Positions 44,620 to 56,738 of a stretch of 64,000 nucleotides of DNA are shown one piece after another. A model generated the notes under the pieces. That model was given only the letters and a program-made list of their open reading frames with translations. It ran no database searches and was not told where the DNA came from. Made by a program: the position numbers and the translations under genes. This DNA comes from Salvia splendens (Eukaryota; Streptophyta; Magnoliopsida; Lamiales; Lamiaceae), in assembly GCF_004379255.2 (NCBI RefSeq), contig NC_056034.1, positions 2,854,501-2,918,500 of the forward strand, read 5' to 3'. Numbering within the stretch: position 1 is the first letter of the stretch; each line of letters opens with the position of its first letter.

Positions 44620-45746
44620 TGTGGAAACCCATCTCCCAACAACACAAACAAAATACATGTATTTCATTTTTTGCAATTGCCATTTTGGTTTTGATATCTA
44701 ACCGTATACTAAAAAGGAAATTAATGCAAATTTTACAATATCATTTTCTCACTTATCGATTTTGCTGAATACTGGGGTACTCCATATAACAGAGAGTTGT
44801 ATACACCACGCCTTTCTCAAGCTGTATATAGTTATTTCCTCTATAACTATAGTTTTTCAATTGGCAAATTAAAATAATAAAATTCAAAGCCTTCTTGTTT
44901 CTCCCTGTCGCAGCCGCCAATGACGTAAAATATTCTTCCAAACCAATAATGATAAGCACGCCTTCTCATATAGCGGAGTATATTATGTTACACAAGTCAA
45001 ATACTGCCAAATGAGCTCTTTTTGGGATAGAAAGGGACAGCAGCTAACCAGAATTAGCATCTTGCTTAGCCTTAGTCTTAGATGCTCATTTCCCATTATA
45101 AATTATTACAACCCCTTTTTATCAAAATTAAAATCAATATGAGAATCAAGAACATATCTTCCACAATCAGTGTCTAATTAATGAAGAGAAGAAAAGATGT
45201 AGACTTATATGAATTGATTGTATTTCCATATTTTGGTTGGATGTAGTAAAGGCAGAAGACCCCTTTTTGTTTTTCGCCAAACTTCAATTTCTGTCACTTC
45301 CAGCTTATATCGGTCACCATATAAGAGCATCCGCTTTTCATACTCAAATCAAATTAATTGAGCATGCCGCAGCAGCATAGTACTAAGAAATTAGTACTAG
45401 TATAGTGTAATTTTTGTTGTTGGTTTGTAATTATGAATAGTAATTAGTCGTCTAGTTTTGCTCCAAGTGGCAAGCTCTCGTGCATCGGGACTAGAAGACA
45501 AACATACCCAGCCAAACAACAAATAACCAAATACCCCTCTAAGAAATTGTAATAATAATTCTTTGTTGACCTGGCCTGGCCCGGCCCGGCCCGCACACCA
45601 TCTTTTATATTACCATTCCTCTCCTAACGTTGTTGCTTTACAAGTAAAACGTATGTCGCCTTCATCTACTAATTAAAATAGCTATAAATAGGTGCTACAC
45701 AAACAAATGATGGCATAAACAAAGTGTTAAAACCTTGTCAATTCCA
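44620..45746. other. Divergent intergenic region, HST and ERF promoters
   Basis: No gene was recognised. It contains the CCTGGCCCGGCCCGGCCCG tract near 45572 and the ERF TATA box. Confidence 0.5.
45683..45690 (+). promoter_or_regulatory. TATA box of the ERF gene
   Basis: TATAAATA lies 57 bp upstream of the chosen ATG, in a GC-poor context. Confidence 0.6.
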
Positions 45747-46457
45747 ATGGAAATTACGTTCCAACAGCAACAGCAGGAGAAAGTGAAGCTCTCCCCAACC
45801 AAAACCACCAAAATGAAAGCAGGCAGCCGCAGAAACAGCAACAAATTCATCGGAGTTAGACAAAGGCCTTCGGGGAGATGGGTGGCAGAGATCAAAGACA
45901 CAACGCAGAAGATAAGAATGTGGCTGGGAACCTTCGAGAGGGCTGAAGAAGCTGCTCGTGCCTACGACGAGGCTGCCTGCCTCCTCCGCGGCTCCAACAC
46001 TCGCACCAATTTCGTCACTCAGGTTTCCTCAAACTCCCCTCTCGCATCCCGCATCAACATGCTTCTCAACAACAACAAAATCAATAGCGCAAATCCAAAA
46101 CCAAAAAAGCCTCAGCCAACGTCTAGTCAAGACGTGGAATCATCGACGAGCACTAGTCCCTTGTTTGACGATGATGTCTATAAGCCTGATTTGGGTCAAT
46201 TAGTCGATGATGCAGCGGGGGGAGGATGGGGTTTTGGTGGAGGGTTTCTGTTGCCTCAGGCTCAGGAGATGATGATGTTGGAGCTGCCTGATGAGAATTC
46301 AGAGCTGTTCGAATTCGAGCGCATCAAAGTTGAGAGGCAGATTTCAGCTTCGCTTTATGCCATAAATGGTCTTCACGACTATATGGAGACTGTCTACGAT
46401 CCAACCGATGCTTTCTGGGATCTTCCTCCTCTCTCTAATCTAAATCTCCCTTCTTAA
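45747..46457 (+). CDS. AP2/ERF transcription factor, ERN1/RAP2.11-like
   Basis: A single exon of 236 aa starting [12 protein letters not shown]; the frame has no earlier ATG. One AP2 domain at about 30-92 includes [40 protein letters not shown] and [13 protein letters not shown]. The [18 protein letters not shown] wording is typical of ERF group V members such as ERN1 and RAP2.11, whose hallmark also includes SPLASRI just after the domain. A basic KPKKPQP stretch and an acidic/hydrophobic tail ([24 protein letters not shown]) suggest an activation region. It would act in the nucleus on GCC-box or related sites. The close relatives act in low-potassium responses or symbiosis. The precise role here is not deducible. 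Confidence 0.9.
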   Translation: MEITFQQQQQEKVKLSPTKTTKMKAGSRRNSNKFIGVRQRPSGRWVAEIKDTTQKIRMWLGTFERAEEAARAYDEAACLLRGSNTRTNFVTQVSSNSPLASRINMLLNNNKINSANPKPKKPQPTSSQDVESSTSTSPLFDDDVYKPDLGQLVDDAAGGGWGFGGGFLLPQAQEMMMLELPDENSELFEFERIKVERQISASLYAINGLHDYMETVYDPTDAFWDLPPLSNLNLPS

Positions 46458-46916
46458 CCTCATTGTTTCCTCAGTCTTTAACTTATTTTTCTCTATCAAC
46501 AAACCACAATATTCAATCCGTGATGCCGATTGCAATTTCAGAGATCCTCTTTAACTTCTTTTGTGCTCTACTGATAAAAGGCAGAGAGCTGGAACTATAT
46601 TTGCTCCACCTAATATATAGATATATGAGTTTACACCAATTCCATGTAATACATTGTAATTCGATTTTGCAGTATTACCATCATTCAAGAAGCCAATAAA
46701 TAATCAGACAACGGATCTAGGTTGTTGGAAACGTTTCTCTCAATGGGACGTTAAGGAAGTGTGTATGTTTAAAACAAAATATTTGACTTATACATGAAAA
46801 TCCAAATCATGTGGATTAGTTGAACATCAACATTGAAACCCTATCACCTCTCTCTTAGTTTAGGAGGAGCCAGATTCTCAAGCAGAAGCATTCTTCCAGT
46901 ATGAGTGGGGCAATTC

Positions 46917-49166
46917 CTATCCTCTCAACCATGTGTTTCGATATGAGGAGTTGTCACGTAGTGAAGCATCGTGGGGCTTGTATTCCATCACGTAGCTGTG
47001 GGGAAGCTTTAGATGCCGCTTGATCGAGTCCCTCAGAGCCATCACAGCCTGGTCGTACCAAAAAAAAAAGAAAACATGTTCATCATACAAGGAAAGACGA
47101 GGATTATAAGAATACGTTTGTATTACAAGAAAAGCACCCAACCTGATGATCAGATGCATTGCGGTTCCAAACGCTCAATATATCCTCATTAAAACGGATA
47201 CTCAGTACTGCACCACAAATATTATCGCCATAATCAAGTTGATCTCCTACCAATGCTAGAACCTGGAGGTCAATAGCTATGCAACAATTAGTAGGTAGCT
47301 TTTCAGATTAAAAATGAGTGCATATTATAAATAGCTTAATAATTAAATAAGATACATGCACCAACACATACATATAAAAAAACAATCCACCTAGTACACG
47401 CAAGACCATACTAATATACTACTAAGCTCCGATAGATGATATCTGATCAGAAAGTACTTTATTATCAAAGCCAACTGAACATAGACAGGGACACCAGAGA
47501 GGTTGCTCAAATGACAGCTCTGCAAGTTGTTTTAAATTACACCTTGGGTGTGTGGACTGCTATAGGTGGGAGTTAAGATTAAGATATTTACTCCAGCAGG
47601 AAAAAGAGGATCCTTTTTATTGGGTAGTTAGTTTCCATACCAAGTCCTCCCAGAAACGGCCTGACACAGCCTTTTTAAGTCGGATAATCCATTTCCCACC
47701 ATTGCGGTTAGCAAAATCCTGATTAAAAAAAATATAAACTTGCGAGATTACAATCCATGACAATAAAAGCAGCAAAAATTAAAAAGCTACTGGAACAACC
47801 CTATGTACCTCCCATAGTGGACGGATACCGTCCTTGAATAGATGCAAATCTGTAGGGCTTGGCAAAGTTGAAGGGCGGGCTAGGTGACAGTAGCATACCC
47901 AAAAGGCTTCAACCTAAACCAGTCATGATGGATTCGAGAATACAAACTTTAGTTGAGGTGAAGCCCAACACTTCACTGCCTCCAAAAATCATTCATGCAG
48001 CAAAAGAAGAACTTACCGTACTGAAATCCACTATCTTCTTAATATTATCCTCGTATGATGTTTGAGTTCTGACTCCAGGAGTTCGACGAGTGTACCAAAA
48101 TACAAATTTGTTCTGAAGATGATATATTTTGCATAGATCAGAACCAGGAGAGTGGATTCGTAGCAATACATTAGCAATAGTTTAATCATTACACAGCTTC
48201 CATCTAACTAGCTCCAGTATCAAGGAATAATGTGTCAATGAAAAACATATAACCATGCTTCGATCGAACGGATTCTGGAATGGTCTATACTAATAAATCC
48301 ACTGGTGGTAATCTAAATTGATTATAATTTAAAATCCATCATTCCCATGGAAACCAAATCTTAAATTATTGAGGTGGATTTTAAAACCCGTCTAATTTTA
48401 ACTGTATTTATTCAGAATCCTTCGTCCCATACAGCCTAGAAGAAGTTTGCAAACTAAAACCACACTATAGGAAGATGAAAGGGTTTTAAAATTGGAGAAT
48501 TATATAACAGTGAAGAAGACACTAATCTAATCCACCCTCATTTAGAATCGAATGAAATGAGACATGACTATGTAGATATAATATTTCATCACTGTACCAC
48601 TGCTCACTACCTATGTCATGATTTTCAAACTGAACTTTCAAACATGACTATATGTCAAAATGTATAAGTAACCGAATCAATCTTGTTTTGTCGATTTGAT
48701 CTTTTAGCATTGTCACCCCAAAGGGTGCAAATCAAAATAAAGCATTGGCGCATTTAATCAAATCGAAATAACGTTCGGAATTGATTGTGCAAGGCATCCC
48801 CGGTTGATTTAGGGGAAATGGTCCATGAACACAATAGACCAAAAACTAAAATGAAATAAGTGAAAATAAAGTAAGAGGGCAAAGAACATCAACCGAGGGT
48901 TGTTTCAATTCGATGGTGAATTTATTGATTAGAAAACAAGCGCTTGCCACGAGAAAGATTAATGCTTGAATAGCATAACAGGAAAAGCGGAATATTGCAG
49001 TAAGAAAATAAAGTTGAAGTAAAACTGAGAAAAAAGGGGGGAAACGAACTCTGAGGGGATGCAGACCGGCCTTGAGATCGAGGACAAGGCGTTCTCTATC
49101 TTCGTCGGAGGATGTCTGGTTGTTATTGTTGGCGTCGTTTTCGTGTTTCACCGATACCGATTCCAT
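46917..49166 (-). CDS. NCBP: Novel cap-binding protein nCBP (4EHP/eIF4E class II)
   Basis: Six coding exons: 49166-49050, 48112-48017, 47913-47809, 47718-47641, 47262-47143 and 47048-46917. They total 648 nt, or 215 aa. After an acidic head (MESVSVKHENDANNNNQ), the eIF4E fold is complete: NKFVFWYTRRTPGVR, VEAFWVCYCHLARPS, GGKWIIRL, FWEDLVLALVGDQL, ICGAVLSIRFNEDILSVWNR and SYRNTWLRG. The cap-stacking aromatic is Tyr/Trp-type in the FWYTRR segment, as in class II. It binds the mRNA 5' cap weakly compared with eIF4E and acts in translation control. In several plants it is also a host factor for potyvirids. It converges with the ERF gene (460 bp apart). Confidence 0.95.
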
Positions 49167-49298
49167 TTTTAATCCCTAATTTTCTCTCTCTGAAAAACCT
49201 AAGTCGGAAATGGTTCTTATTTACAGTCGTTGAATGATGAAACAAGAAAGGTGTGTGTATCTGTCGCAACTTTATCTGTATGCTTAATATCTGATATT

Positions 49299-49345
49299 TG
49301 GGCTTATTTGTTGTGGGCTTATTTGTTGACCCATTTAGATGGGCT
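49299..49345 (-). promoter_or_regulatory. Three TGGGCT (site II-like) motifs upstream of nCBP
   Basis: TGGGCT occurs at 49299, 49314 and 49340, that is 130-180 bp upstream of the ATG. Clustered TGGGCY motifs are common in plant genes for translation and housekeeping functions. Confidence 0.5.
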
Positions 49346-49399
49346 GAAACCATACCACCATATAAGTGAGTACCCAAATGAAAGTCATACTATTATCTA

Positions 49400-50168
49400 A
49401 ATTTTTGAAAAATGGAATAGGCCCATTTTTTTTTCTTTATTGCTTCTAAAATTAATCGAAATATAACAATAATTTATATGATATACTAGACTATCATAAT
49501 TTAGTTTAATTATTTAATTACCCTGACTTAATTTGATTCCCTATTTATTTGGAAATACGTTTACCCTAAAATCATCTTCTCATCATCTCATCTTCTATCT
49601 GTAGCTTGCCTAATCTCTATGCTAGATTCATATGCAACCAAATTTTCTGCTCGATTTTTCATTTTACTTTAATTTCTAATTCACATAATCATACGAGTAA
49701 GCTCTCCCCTCCTTTTCTCTCTCTCTTTCTAAGTATGCTTGTATATATACACGTGCGAGGGTGTGTTTGAAAAATGGTGACCATAAATGAAACACTTTTT
49801 TAATAAGATAAAAATAATGGAGACACTTTTTAATAAGATAAAAATAATGGAGTATCTGAAAAAGATTTAGGAGATTTGTCTAAATCGTGATTAGCGCAAA
49901 TTTTATGCATTTCATTTATAATATTATAGTTTGGAGTAGAGTTGTCAAAATGGATAACGGGTATCAGATACTCAATACCCGATACAAAGAAATTGAGACA
50001 ACATTTGCTATAGTTTTGCATACAAAAAAATCTCATCTTTTCTCTTCCTATAATCCTTCTTCTTTGATACAATTTCATATTTTTTTAGTTTACTTTGTTG
50101 CTAACTGTGGAGGATGATGAGAATAATATATTCTCCAATCCCCAAATTTCTATCCTTCCTAAAATTTA
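49400..50168. other. Intergenic, transposon debris
   Basis: AT-rich. A 27-28 bp unit around TTTTTAATAAGATAAAAATAA is tandemly repeated at 49796-49851. No gene was recognised. Confidence 0.45.
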
Positions 50169-50411
50169 GAAATGTACATCAGCAATAAGGGTATTGGCCT
50201 ACGGGACAACAATAGACTTGCACGACGAATATTTGAGAATGAGCGCACAACTTGTTTGCAAATCTCTCATCAAGTTCGTTGAAGGTGTAATTTATAACTT
50301 CAGTGACGAGTACTTGCGAAAGCCCACCAGGAATGGAAGAATTGTCCCACTTCATGGGCTGGACAATATGCTGGAAGAAGCAAGAATCTGACAATCATCT
50401 TGGAAGTAGTA

Positions 50412-50929
50412 CTCCCTCCGTTTCATCATAGTTGGGCCGAAACTTTTCGGCACGGAGTTTAGGAAATGAATGTTGAGTGTGTTAAATAAATAGATAAAAA
50501 AAGTAAGAAAGAGAAAGAGATTGAGAGAATAAAGTAAAAAGTGAATAAAGTAGAGAGAATAAAGTAAGAAAGAGAAAAAAGTTACTCCCTCTATCTCACT
50601 TAAGATGATACGTTTTCCTTTTTAGTTTGTCCCTACTAAGATGACACATTTCCTTTCTTGGTAACTTTCTCTTTTCAATTAATACATCTAACCACTTTTT
50701 CTCACTCATATTTAAATATTCATCTTTCTTTCTCTTTCTATTTTAATACTTACACTCACATTTTCTCTCTCCAATTAAATACATTAACCAATAACTCCTA
50801 AAATCTCATGCCAGCTAAGAAATGTGTCATCTAAGCCGGGATGGGAGAGTACTATATATGGAAATGACTCAACTATGTGGGAACTTTCCGAAATGAAAAA
50901 ATGACTCAACTATGAAGGAACGGAGGGAG
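50412..50929. mobile_element. Stowaway-like MITE, outer copy of a nested pair
   Basis: It begins CTCCCTCCGTTTCATCATAG and ends GGAACGGAGGGAG, flanked by TA. ATGACTCAACTATG is duplicated just inside its right end. Another Stowaway sits inside it at 50585-50849. Confidence 0.8.
50585..50849. mobile_element. Stowaway-like MITE, inner copy
   Basis: It begins CTCCCTCTATCTCACTTAAG and ends CCGGGATGGGAGAG, flanked by TA. AAGATGATACGTTT on the left and AATGTGTCATCTAAG on the right give partly complementary arms. Confidence 0.8.
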
Positions 50930-51899
50930 TAGCATCTTAAGATTTGTGGATCTGACATGCTTTTTTTGGAACTACAAGTTCGAGAAATGATATTAATGTA
51001 CTTGATCAATCTCCTATTTTTGATAATATTTTGGAAGATCGAGCACCGAAGGTCAATTACACAGTAAATGACCACGAAAAAAATATGGGGCATTATATCA
51101 CTGATGGGATATATCATAAATGGTTGGCATTTGTCAAATCTATTCCAAGTCCACAAATGATGAAGCACAAATTGTTTGCTCAACATCAAGTGCCCGCGCG
51201 AAAAAATATTGAGCGAGCTTTTAGTGTTTTGCAAGCTCGTTTTGTTTTATCAAATGTCCATGTCTTATTTGGAATCGTGATATTATGGGAAAAATAATAA
51301 TTGCTTGCATAATCTTAGACAATATGATAGTGGAAGATGAAAGAAGCATGTATTTGAACTATTGTTATACAACAGAATTTATTCAAGATCGACTTGGATA
51401 GAATTGTCGTGAAAATGAAGATGAAGACAGAAATAATGATTTCGTATACTCTGCGAATAGGATTACAAGTCTAGCTTCCTAAAGAACAATAAAAGCCCAA
51501 CTTCTTAATAGAGAAGCTCACAGAGCTCTGCTAAACGATTTGGTTGAGCATATATGGATAAAATTCGGCAATCGCAACTAAATGTCTGATTTCCATCTTA
51601 TGTTTTAAGTACCAATTATGTATTTTTAAATTCATATTTCAATTATTGTAATTTATATTTTTTATTTTGTTTGTTTTTATAATTTTTGGTTTGTTATTTA
51701 TTGTGCTTTTTTATAAATTTTATTGAGCAATAATAAATCTTTCATGTAATAATATTAATAAAAAATAAATATATAATAGTGTAATTTGGTGGTTATTGAT
51801 AAATTATAAAAGAAATTGTGGTCGAATTGGATGAATAATGATGATATGGAAGGATGGCTAGGAGAAATTAATTAAATATTAATAAAGTGGATGATTGAG

Positions 51900-52047
51900 T
51901 TTATAATTAATCTCTCGGGTCTGGACCACCCCTTAATTAGGAATGGATAAATTCAAAAAAGGAACAAGAAAAACGGTGATATTATCGTTCACAAACGCGA
52001 TGCATCGTGGTGCAGCTTGGCAAGAGGGATCTTAGCTGCGGACGCTC
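51900..52047. mobile_element. Right end of a Harbinger-type element
   Basis: GCTGCGGACGCTC followed by TAA is a Harbinger-like terminus (complement GAGCGTCCGC). A GC-rich block and an imperfect AACGGTGATATTATCGTT palindrome at 51972 lie inside it. The matching left end was not found. Confidence 0.5.
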
Positions 52048-52050
52048 TAA

Positions 52051-53051
52051 TATGAGTTACAAACAAAAATAAATGTTATGTTTAACGTTAATCAATTTAA
52101 TGCAAAATTTTGCTCATATGCTTTGCATAAAACTTAATAGTAGTACTAGTACTTAAATAGATATAATTTGTACCTGAAAACTTGAAATAAAAATGTGACA
52201 GGGCATCAGTTTTAAAAAGCTCGATTTTGTAGCTTCACGGTTTGATAAGCACAAAATACAAATAACTCATCATCTGCCCAGAAAAATCAAAATGCGTACA
52301 TATACAACAGTAGGCCAAAGAAAAGAATCAAACAACCCTAAATCGATACGATTCTTCATAAACAATCGGCACCAGTAAAGAATTTGTCTCCATTTGACAC
52401 AAGAGTTGAAAACAAATGGTAATACTACTAAACAATAACTATTCAACATCGAAATCAAATAGTGATTGTATGAAGCAGAATAAGTAAGGAACAAGACAAA
52501 AGGTTTGGTGTTCCAGCACTCAATCACTGTTTCAACTCATTATGCGCCTCCGTCTGAACATAATTTGGTAACTAATTTGAGCATTTCACGCACCACCAAT
52601 AGATTATTCAACAGGCAGTGCATCAAATTTTCCAAAATACGTAAAAGAAAAATGATTCCTACTTCATCTAGCACTAATTTACAAGTGGAAGATAGAAGAT
52701 CTGAAAGGATTTTTTTTTAAGACACAGTAGCCTGTCAGAAAAAGGCCTAAATTTTAGTGTTGGCCTCCTAACTAAGCCAAAACTGAGACGAGTCAATACG
52801 ATTAATCGCAGCTCCTCATTAGGCAACTCAAAGAGGCACAAAACAATCACAAAATTTATAAACGGGAAAAGAAAATCGAAAGTGTAGCTTTGGAGAAATG
52901 GAGAGTAAATGTTTACAGCAGCAGATCAAGCCATCTAGGTTTTCATATTTCTTTATCTCGAAGTGGGCCGTGCAAAAATATGTTTAATGTTGGGCCCAGA
53001 TTTATTTTCAAATACTATCAATATTTACTTTTGGATCTTTTTAAATAGAAA
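52051..53051. other. Intergenic, no gene recognised
   Basis: The ORFs here are short and lack domain resemblance. 52700-52960 is slightly GC-richer with CAAACTCAAAG-like UTR texture; a non-coding transcript cannot be excluded. Confidence 0.4.
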
Positions 53052-53434
53052 TACTGGCACCTAATATCATGTGACTTTTAAAAAATTGGATTTTTCCCAT
53101 GAACTTTAAAATTAACAAACAATATCACGAACTTTACTCCGATTTTGTTATTTCCCACCAATAAAAAAATTCTGACAAATAATATCATGATACAGATTTT
53201 TTTTCATAAATTCTCGACAACAACTTCGAGAGTTTCAAGATTTACAATATTTAAGAATAGTTTTTCTTGAAGCACACTCTCCAAATTTGTTCTTCAATCT
53301 ATTACTATAGCCAATTTTTTTTTCTGGTGGTAAATAATAAACTCATGGTAAAGTTCGTGATATTATATACCAATTTCAAAGTTCGTGGAAAAACCCATCT
53401 ATTTGGAAGTTCCATGATATTAGGTGTCAATATC
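53052..53434. mobile_element. Fold-back MITE
   Basis: The left end reads CACCTAATATCATGTGAC and CCCATGAACTTTAAAATT. The right end carries the complements, TTCCATGATATTAGGTGTCA preceded by AAAGTTCGTGGAAAAACCC. CACGAACTTTACTCC is mirrored by GGTAAAGTTCGTGATATT. The arms are about 120 bp. It resembles, but is not the same family as, the fold-back at 13543. Confidence 0.7.
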
Positions 53435-53511
53435 CCTTTTAAATATAGTTCATAGCACTTTTTAGTTTTTTACTCATCGAAACCATTATTTAGAAAATCA
53501 TTAATAGCATG

Positions 53512-53725
53512 TGTGTCTTAGTTGGCCAAACGGTTAAGAGCTTAATATCTGAGGCCAAACGTCTCAGGTGTGGGCGTGGCCTTTTAAATTTAATTTCATT
53601 TACATATAAAAAAATAGTATTTGTATGTGTGAGTTGGTCTAACGGTAAAAACTAATGGCTTAGGCCAAAGATCTAGGATTCTAGTTATTAGTGGTGGTTT
53701 AAATTCATTTATAAAAAAAAAGATA
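53512..53725 (+). mobile_element. Two adjacent tRNA-derived SINE-like units
   Basis: AGTTGGCCAAACGGTTAAGA (53520) and GAGTTGGTCTAACGGTAAAA (53631) both resemble a Pol III A-box. Each is followed about 30 bp later by a degenerate B-box-like stretch (CTCAGGTGTGGGCG; GATCTAGGATTCTAG) and then an A-rich tail. No flanking duplication was verified. Confidence 0.5.
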
Positions 53726-54149
53726 AAATCATTAACAACTATTTTATCCTTATACTCTCCCTAAAAACATGTTTAAACTTTAAAGTCGTTCATTTTGGAA
53801 ATGGAATAGAACTAAATCACATACTACATACGACTTGAAGCAAAATAAACTATAGAAAAAAATTTACATACTATTCCTACATACGACTTGAAGCAAAATA
53901 AAGCCTAACAAATCAATTGCATTGATCTTACAATTGAAACACATGTATAAAAGAAATCAGCATCTGTAATTAGATTGTCGGACTATTCAATTAGGGGATA
54001 TTCAGGTTGAAAGTTAATTCAACGAGTCAATTTGTCTTAAAACTTTCTGGTTTTGAATCAACTAGTAGTGTTAGTGTTAGTGGTAGTGAGACTTATATTA
54101 TTAGTGGTGTTTAGTTATGAAAAAAGTTTACAATAATTGATATGGACTA

Positions 54150-54401
54150 CTCTCTCCGTCCACAATTAGGAGTCTTATTTCTTAGCGACACAGGTTTTAA
54201 GAAATGTTAAGAAAAGTGAGTGGAAAAAAGTTAGTGGAATAGATGTCTCACTTGTACATATTAGTTTTAAATGAAATGTGATTGAAATGAGTTAGTGGAA
54301 GGTGGGACCCTATTACCATTTATAGTAAAAGTGAACCGGGACTCCTATTCGAGGACGGACTAAAATGGAAAAACGGGACTCCTATCTGCGGACGGAGGGA
54401 G
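54150..54401. mobile_element. Stowaway MITE, well preserved
   Basis: It begins CTCTCTCCGTCCACAATTAG and ends CTGCGGACGGAGGGAG, flanked by TA on both sides. It is 252 bp and is the best-preserved Stowaway in the window. It shares its interior with the tandem duplication at 16141. Confidence 0.88.
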
Positions 54402-54589
54402 TATTTTTTTAGATCATAGGGAACGATAAAAATAAACGATTTTTAGGGAGAAATGACTAGATATTTCTTCCTAGGTATCCTATATTTTTTTGGTTTCATA
54501 ATTATTATAAGTATAGATTATTATTTGCATAATTAGGTGTGTTATAAATAATTTTTAAGATTTTCATAAATGACAAAAATAAACTATCA

Positions 54590-55006
54590 AAGGTCGGGGT
54601 GGAACCAGTTATGTATTGCCGATATCATGCATACATGTATTATACTGCATAACATGATTATTGAGGATTAAGGACCTGTGGCAACTAATTGGGGAGAAGA
54701 AGAAGATGGACCGAGCTCGGGAGTAGCTTGCGCTCACGAACATTTCAATATTTTTTTGTTTTTTTTATAATGTTCGGTATTTATTATTTGTATTTTTTGC
54801 CTTTGGAATTAATGTTTTTCCAGTTAGTATTAATTTCTCATTTAATAATTAATGTAATTATAATTTAATTATTTAAATGCTGAAAAGTTGTGCTGAAGTT
54901 GGGACCGACTACATTGTGGCTTTTGGAGCTGAAATTTGAAAAAATTGACGTGGGAGTTGAAAAAGGAGTTTGTGGCTGAATTTTGAAACTAGCACTATAG
55001 ATGCTC
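54590..55006 (+). pseudogene. Harbinger transposase 3' fragment with terminus
   Basis: The frame reads IADIMHTCIILHNMIIED, then a TAA, then GPVATNWGEEEDGPSSG. This is the C-terminal part of the family. The fragment ends in GATGCTC followed by TAA at 55007-55009, a Harbinger-type end. The 5' part of the gene and the left terminal repeat are missing. Confidence 0.75.
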
Positions 55007-55361
55007 TAAGTCTAAGATTATTTATAAGATTGTTTGTTTCATCTCAAAAGATAAGGATAATTCAAAGCGTTCTTCTTTCCATACAAGAATGAAAGAATAA
55101 TTCATATTGACGATAATTGTACTATTTGCACATTTTGAAAGGTTGTACTCTATCCTATCAATTTTATAGTAATCATCTATCTATATAATAAGGCATTGAT
55201 CACATTTATAAGATTATTAGTTTCATCTCAAAGTTGACAATAATTCAAAGCGTGCTTCTCTTTATGTAATAGGAGTAATAATCTTACTTTTTTCTGTCAG
55301 AATGAAAGAATAATTCAAATTGACGATAATTGTACTACTTTCACATCTTATTCTTTTGTAA

Positions 55362-55649
55362 GTACGTATTTAATTTTGCAAACTTTGTTGTTGCAATTTA
55401 TCAACCTGTTTTCATCATTTGAAATTTCTATCAAATTATTAGAATAAATTACAACAGTTTTTGTAGTATGTATTAAAAGCTGACAAAATAATGTTACTTT
55501 TTGTAGTATGTATTTAATTTTGCAAACTTTGTTGTTGCAATTTATCAACCTGTTTTCATCATTTGAAATTTCTATCAAATTATTAGAATAAATTACAACA
55601 GTTTTTGTAGTATGTATTAAAAGCTGACAAAATAGAAGAAAATGAAACT
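55362..55649. repeat. Tandem duplication, period 144 bp
   Basis: GTATTTAATTTTGCAAACTT begins near 55365 and again near 55509. The units (TTATCAACCTGTTTTCATCA, AAAGCTGACAAAATA) are almost identical. Confidence 0.9.
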
Positions 55650-56125
55650 TTCATCTTTTTAGTTATGTATTTGTGGAGTGGTGGAAAATCTTTGTCGGCT
55701 GGGTGGACCATGAGCCCATGTGCCGATGATCCAGCTGCAACCTCATTCTCCTCGCACTTCTGGTTTTTTTTGTTTTTGTCTCAATCCTCCTCCATTAACT
55801 AATTAAATGCCAGAATTGGTATTCAAGTTTAGCATTGCCAGAATTGCTGCTGATCTTTAGTTTCCCAATCTTGTTCATATTTAGCAGTCATTTCAATCCA
55901 TATACAAATGACGAAAATTGAATATAAAAAACAATGGATTAATATAAATTGAATCGAAACAGATATTCCGTACAATATGTGAGATGAAAGAAAATGGAAA
56001 AGAGTAAAAGAAGCCTCAAGCAGCGGCTCCTGTATAAAGAGAAATCAAAGAGTCGGAAACAACTCTATACAAATTAAGTAATATATAAACCCAATCAATC
56101 CATGAATGCAGAACAAAATGGGCAT
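55650..56125. other. Intergenic and 3' flank of the AG-peptide gene
   Basis: No gene was recognised. The part next to 56126 is the probable 3' UTR of the minus-strand gene. Confidence 0.4.
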
Positions 56126-56290
56126 TTAGACAAACAGTTGGAGTGCGAGAGCGCCCACGGAAGCCAAGGCAGCTGGTAAGAAAGCAGCGGCGTCGGATGC
56201 AGGGCTCGGGGCCGGGGCCTCCTGCGCTGCCACGCTCGACACTCCAATCAATGCCACGGCGGCGGCCACCAACATCATCTTCTTCATCAT
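56126..56290 (-). CDS. Arabinogalactan peptide (AGP12/13/14-like)
   Basis: 54 aa. The chosen start is MMKKMM at 56290; the open frame upstream is probably 5' UTR, with an ATATAAAAC TATA-like word at about 56348-56357. A signal peptide (1-22, ending SVAA) is followed by the mature core QEAPAPSPASD, whose Ala-Pro/Ser-Pro dipeptides are the hydroxyproline-glycosylation sites. A hydrophobic GPI-anchor signal (AAFLPAALASVGALALQLFV) follows. Such peptides are secreted, heavily O-glycosylated and GPI-anchored to the plasma membrane. Length and layout are exactly those of plant AG-peptides. Confidence 0.92.
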   Translation of the reverse strand: MMKKMMLVAAAVALIGVSSVAAQEAPAPSPASDAAAFLPAALASVGALALQLFV

Positions 56291-56738
56291 CTTTATTAGA
56301 GAAGCTGTTCGTTTCAAACTTTGAGTGAAAGAGAGGTGGAGGGAGTGTTTTATATTTGAGGCGGGCAGAGGGGACCGTTGGCCAAACGGCAACATAACGT
56401 GGGGGGCAGCCATCTTTCTCTGTTTAAAATTTTAAAAATACCCGGGCTGCCCGTCTTGGTGCTATACAGCTGTCACCATTAGTGGAGCACCTGCAACACA
56501 CACATTTTTCCTTTGCCTGTTTTACCCCCGTATTTTCCATGTTCTGCGGTCATTTTCTCACTTATTCTAGACTATACTCGACATTTCATTCAGATATTTT
56601 TCTAGCTGAATATTATTATTTTCCTTGATTAACAATTGCGAGAACATTTATTCTAATATGGGTTATTCATTCAGTCTAAAGTTTAAAGGTTGCTAGTGAC
56701 AAGAATTTCATTTGAAGTAATCCAGCACATTGGTCTAA

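Larger units (their letters stand above)
50169..51581 (+). pseudogene. PIF/Harbinger transposase, split and degraded
   Basis: The 5' piece (50169-50391) reads CTSAIRVLAYGTTIDLHDEY and NFSDEYLRKPT. A nested Stowaway pair (50412-50929) follows. The 3' piece from 50932 reads DLWI-stop-HAFFGTTSSRNDINVL, YITDGIYHKWLAFVK and RKNIERAFSVLQARF, then, after a frame change, IACIILDNMIVEDER and the family tail LLNDLVEHIWIKFG, with more stops. The first catalytic Asp block (the SxDCMHW region) is not present; the second (RNDINVL) and third (IERAF) are. It is non-functional. Confidence 0.85.

Noticed and set aside
56291..56413. N-terminal extension of the AG-peptide ORF
   Set aside because: The extension would put 41 non-signal residues before a perfect signal peptide. 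The TATA-like word lies within it, so the MMKKMM start is far more likely.
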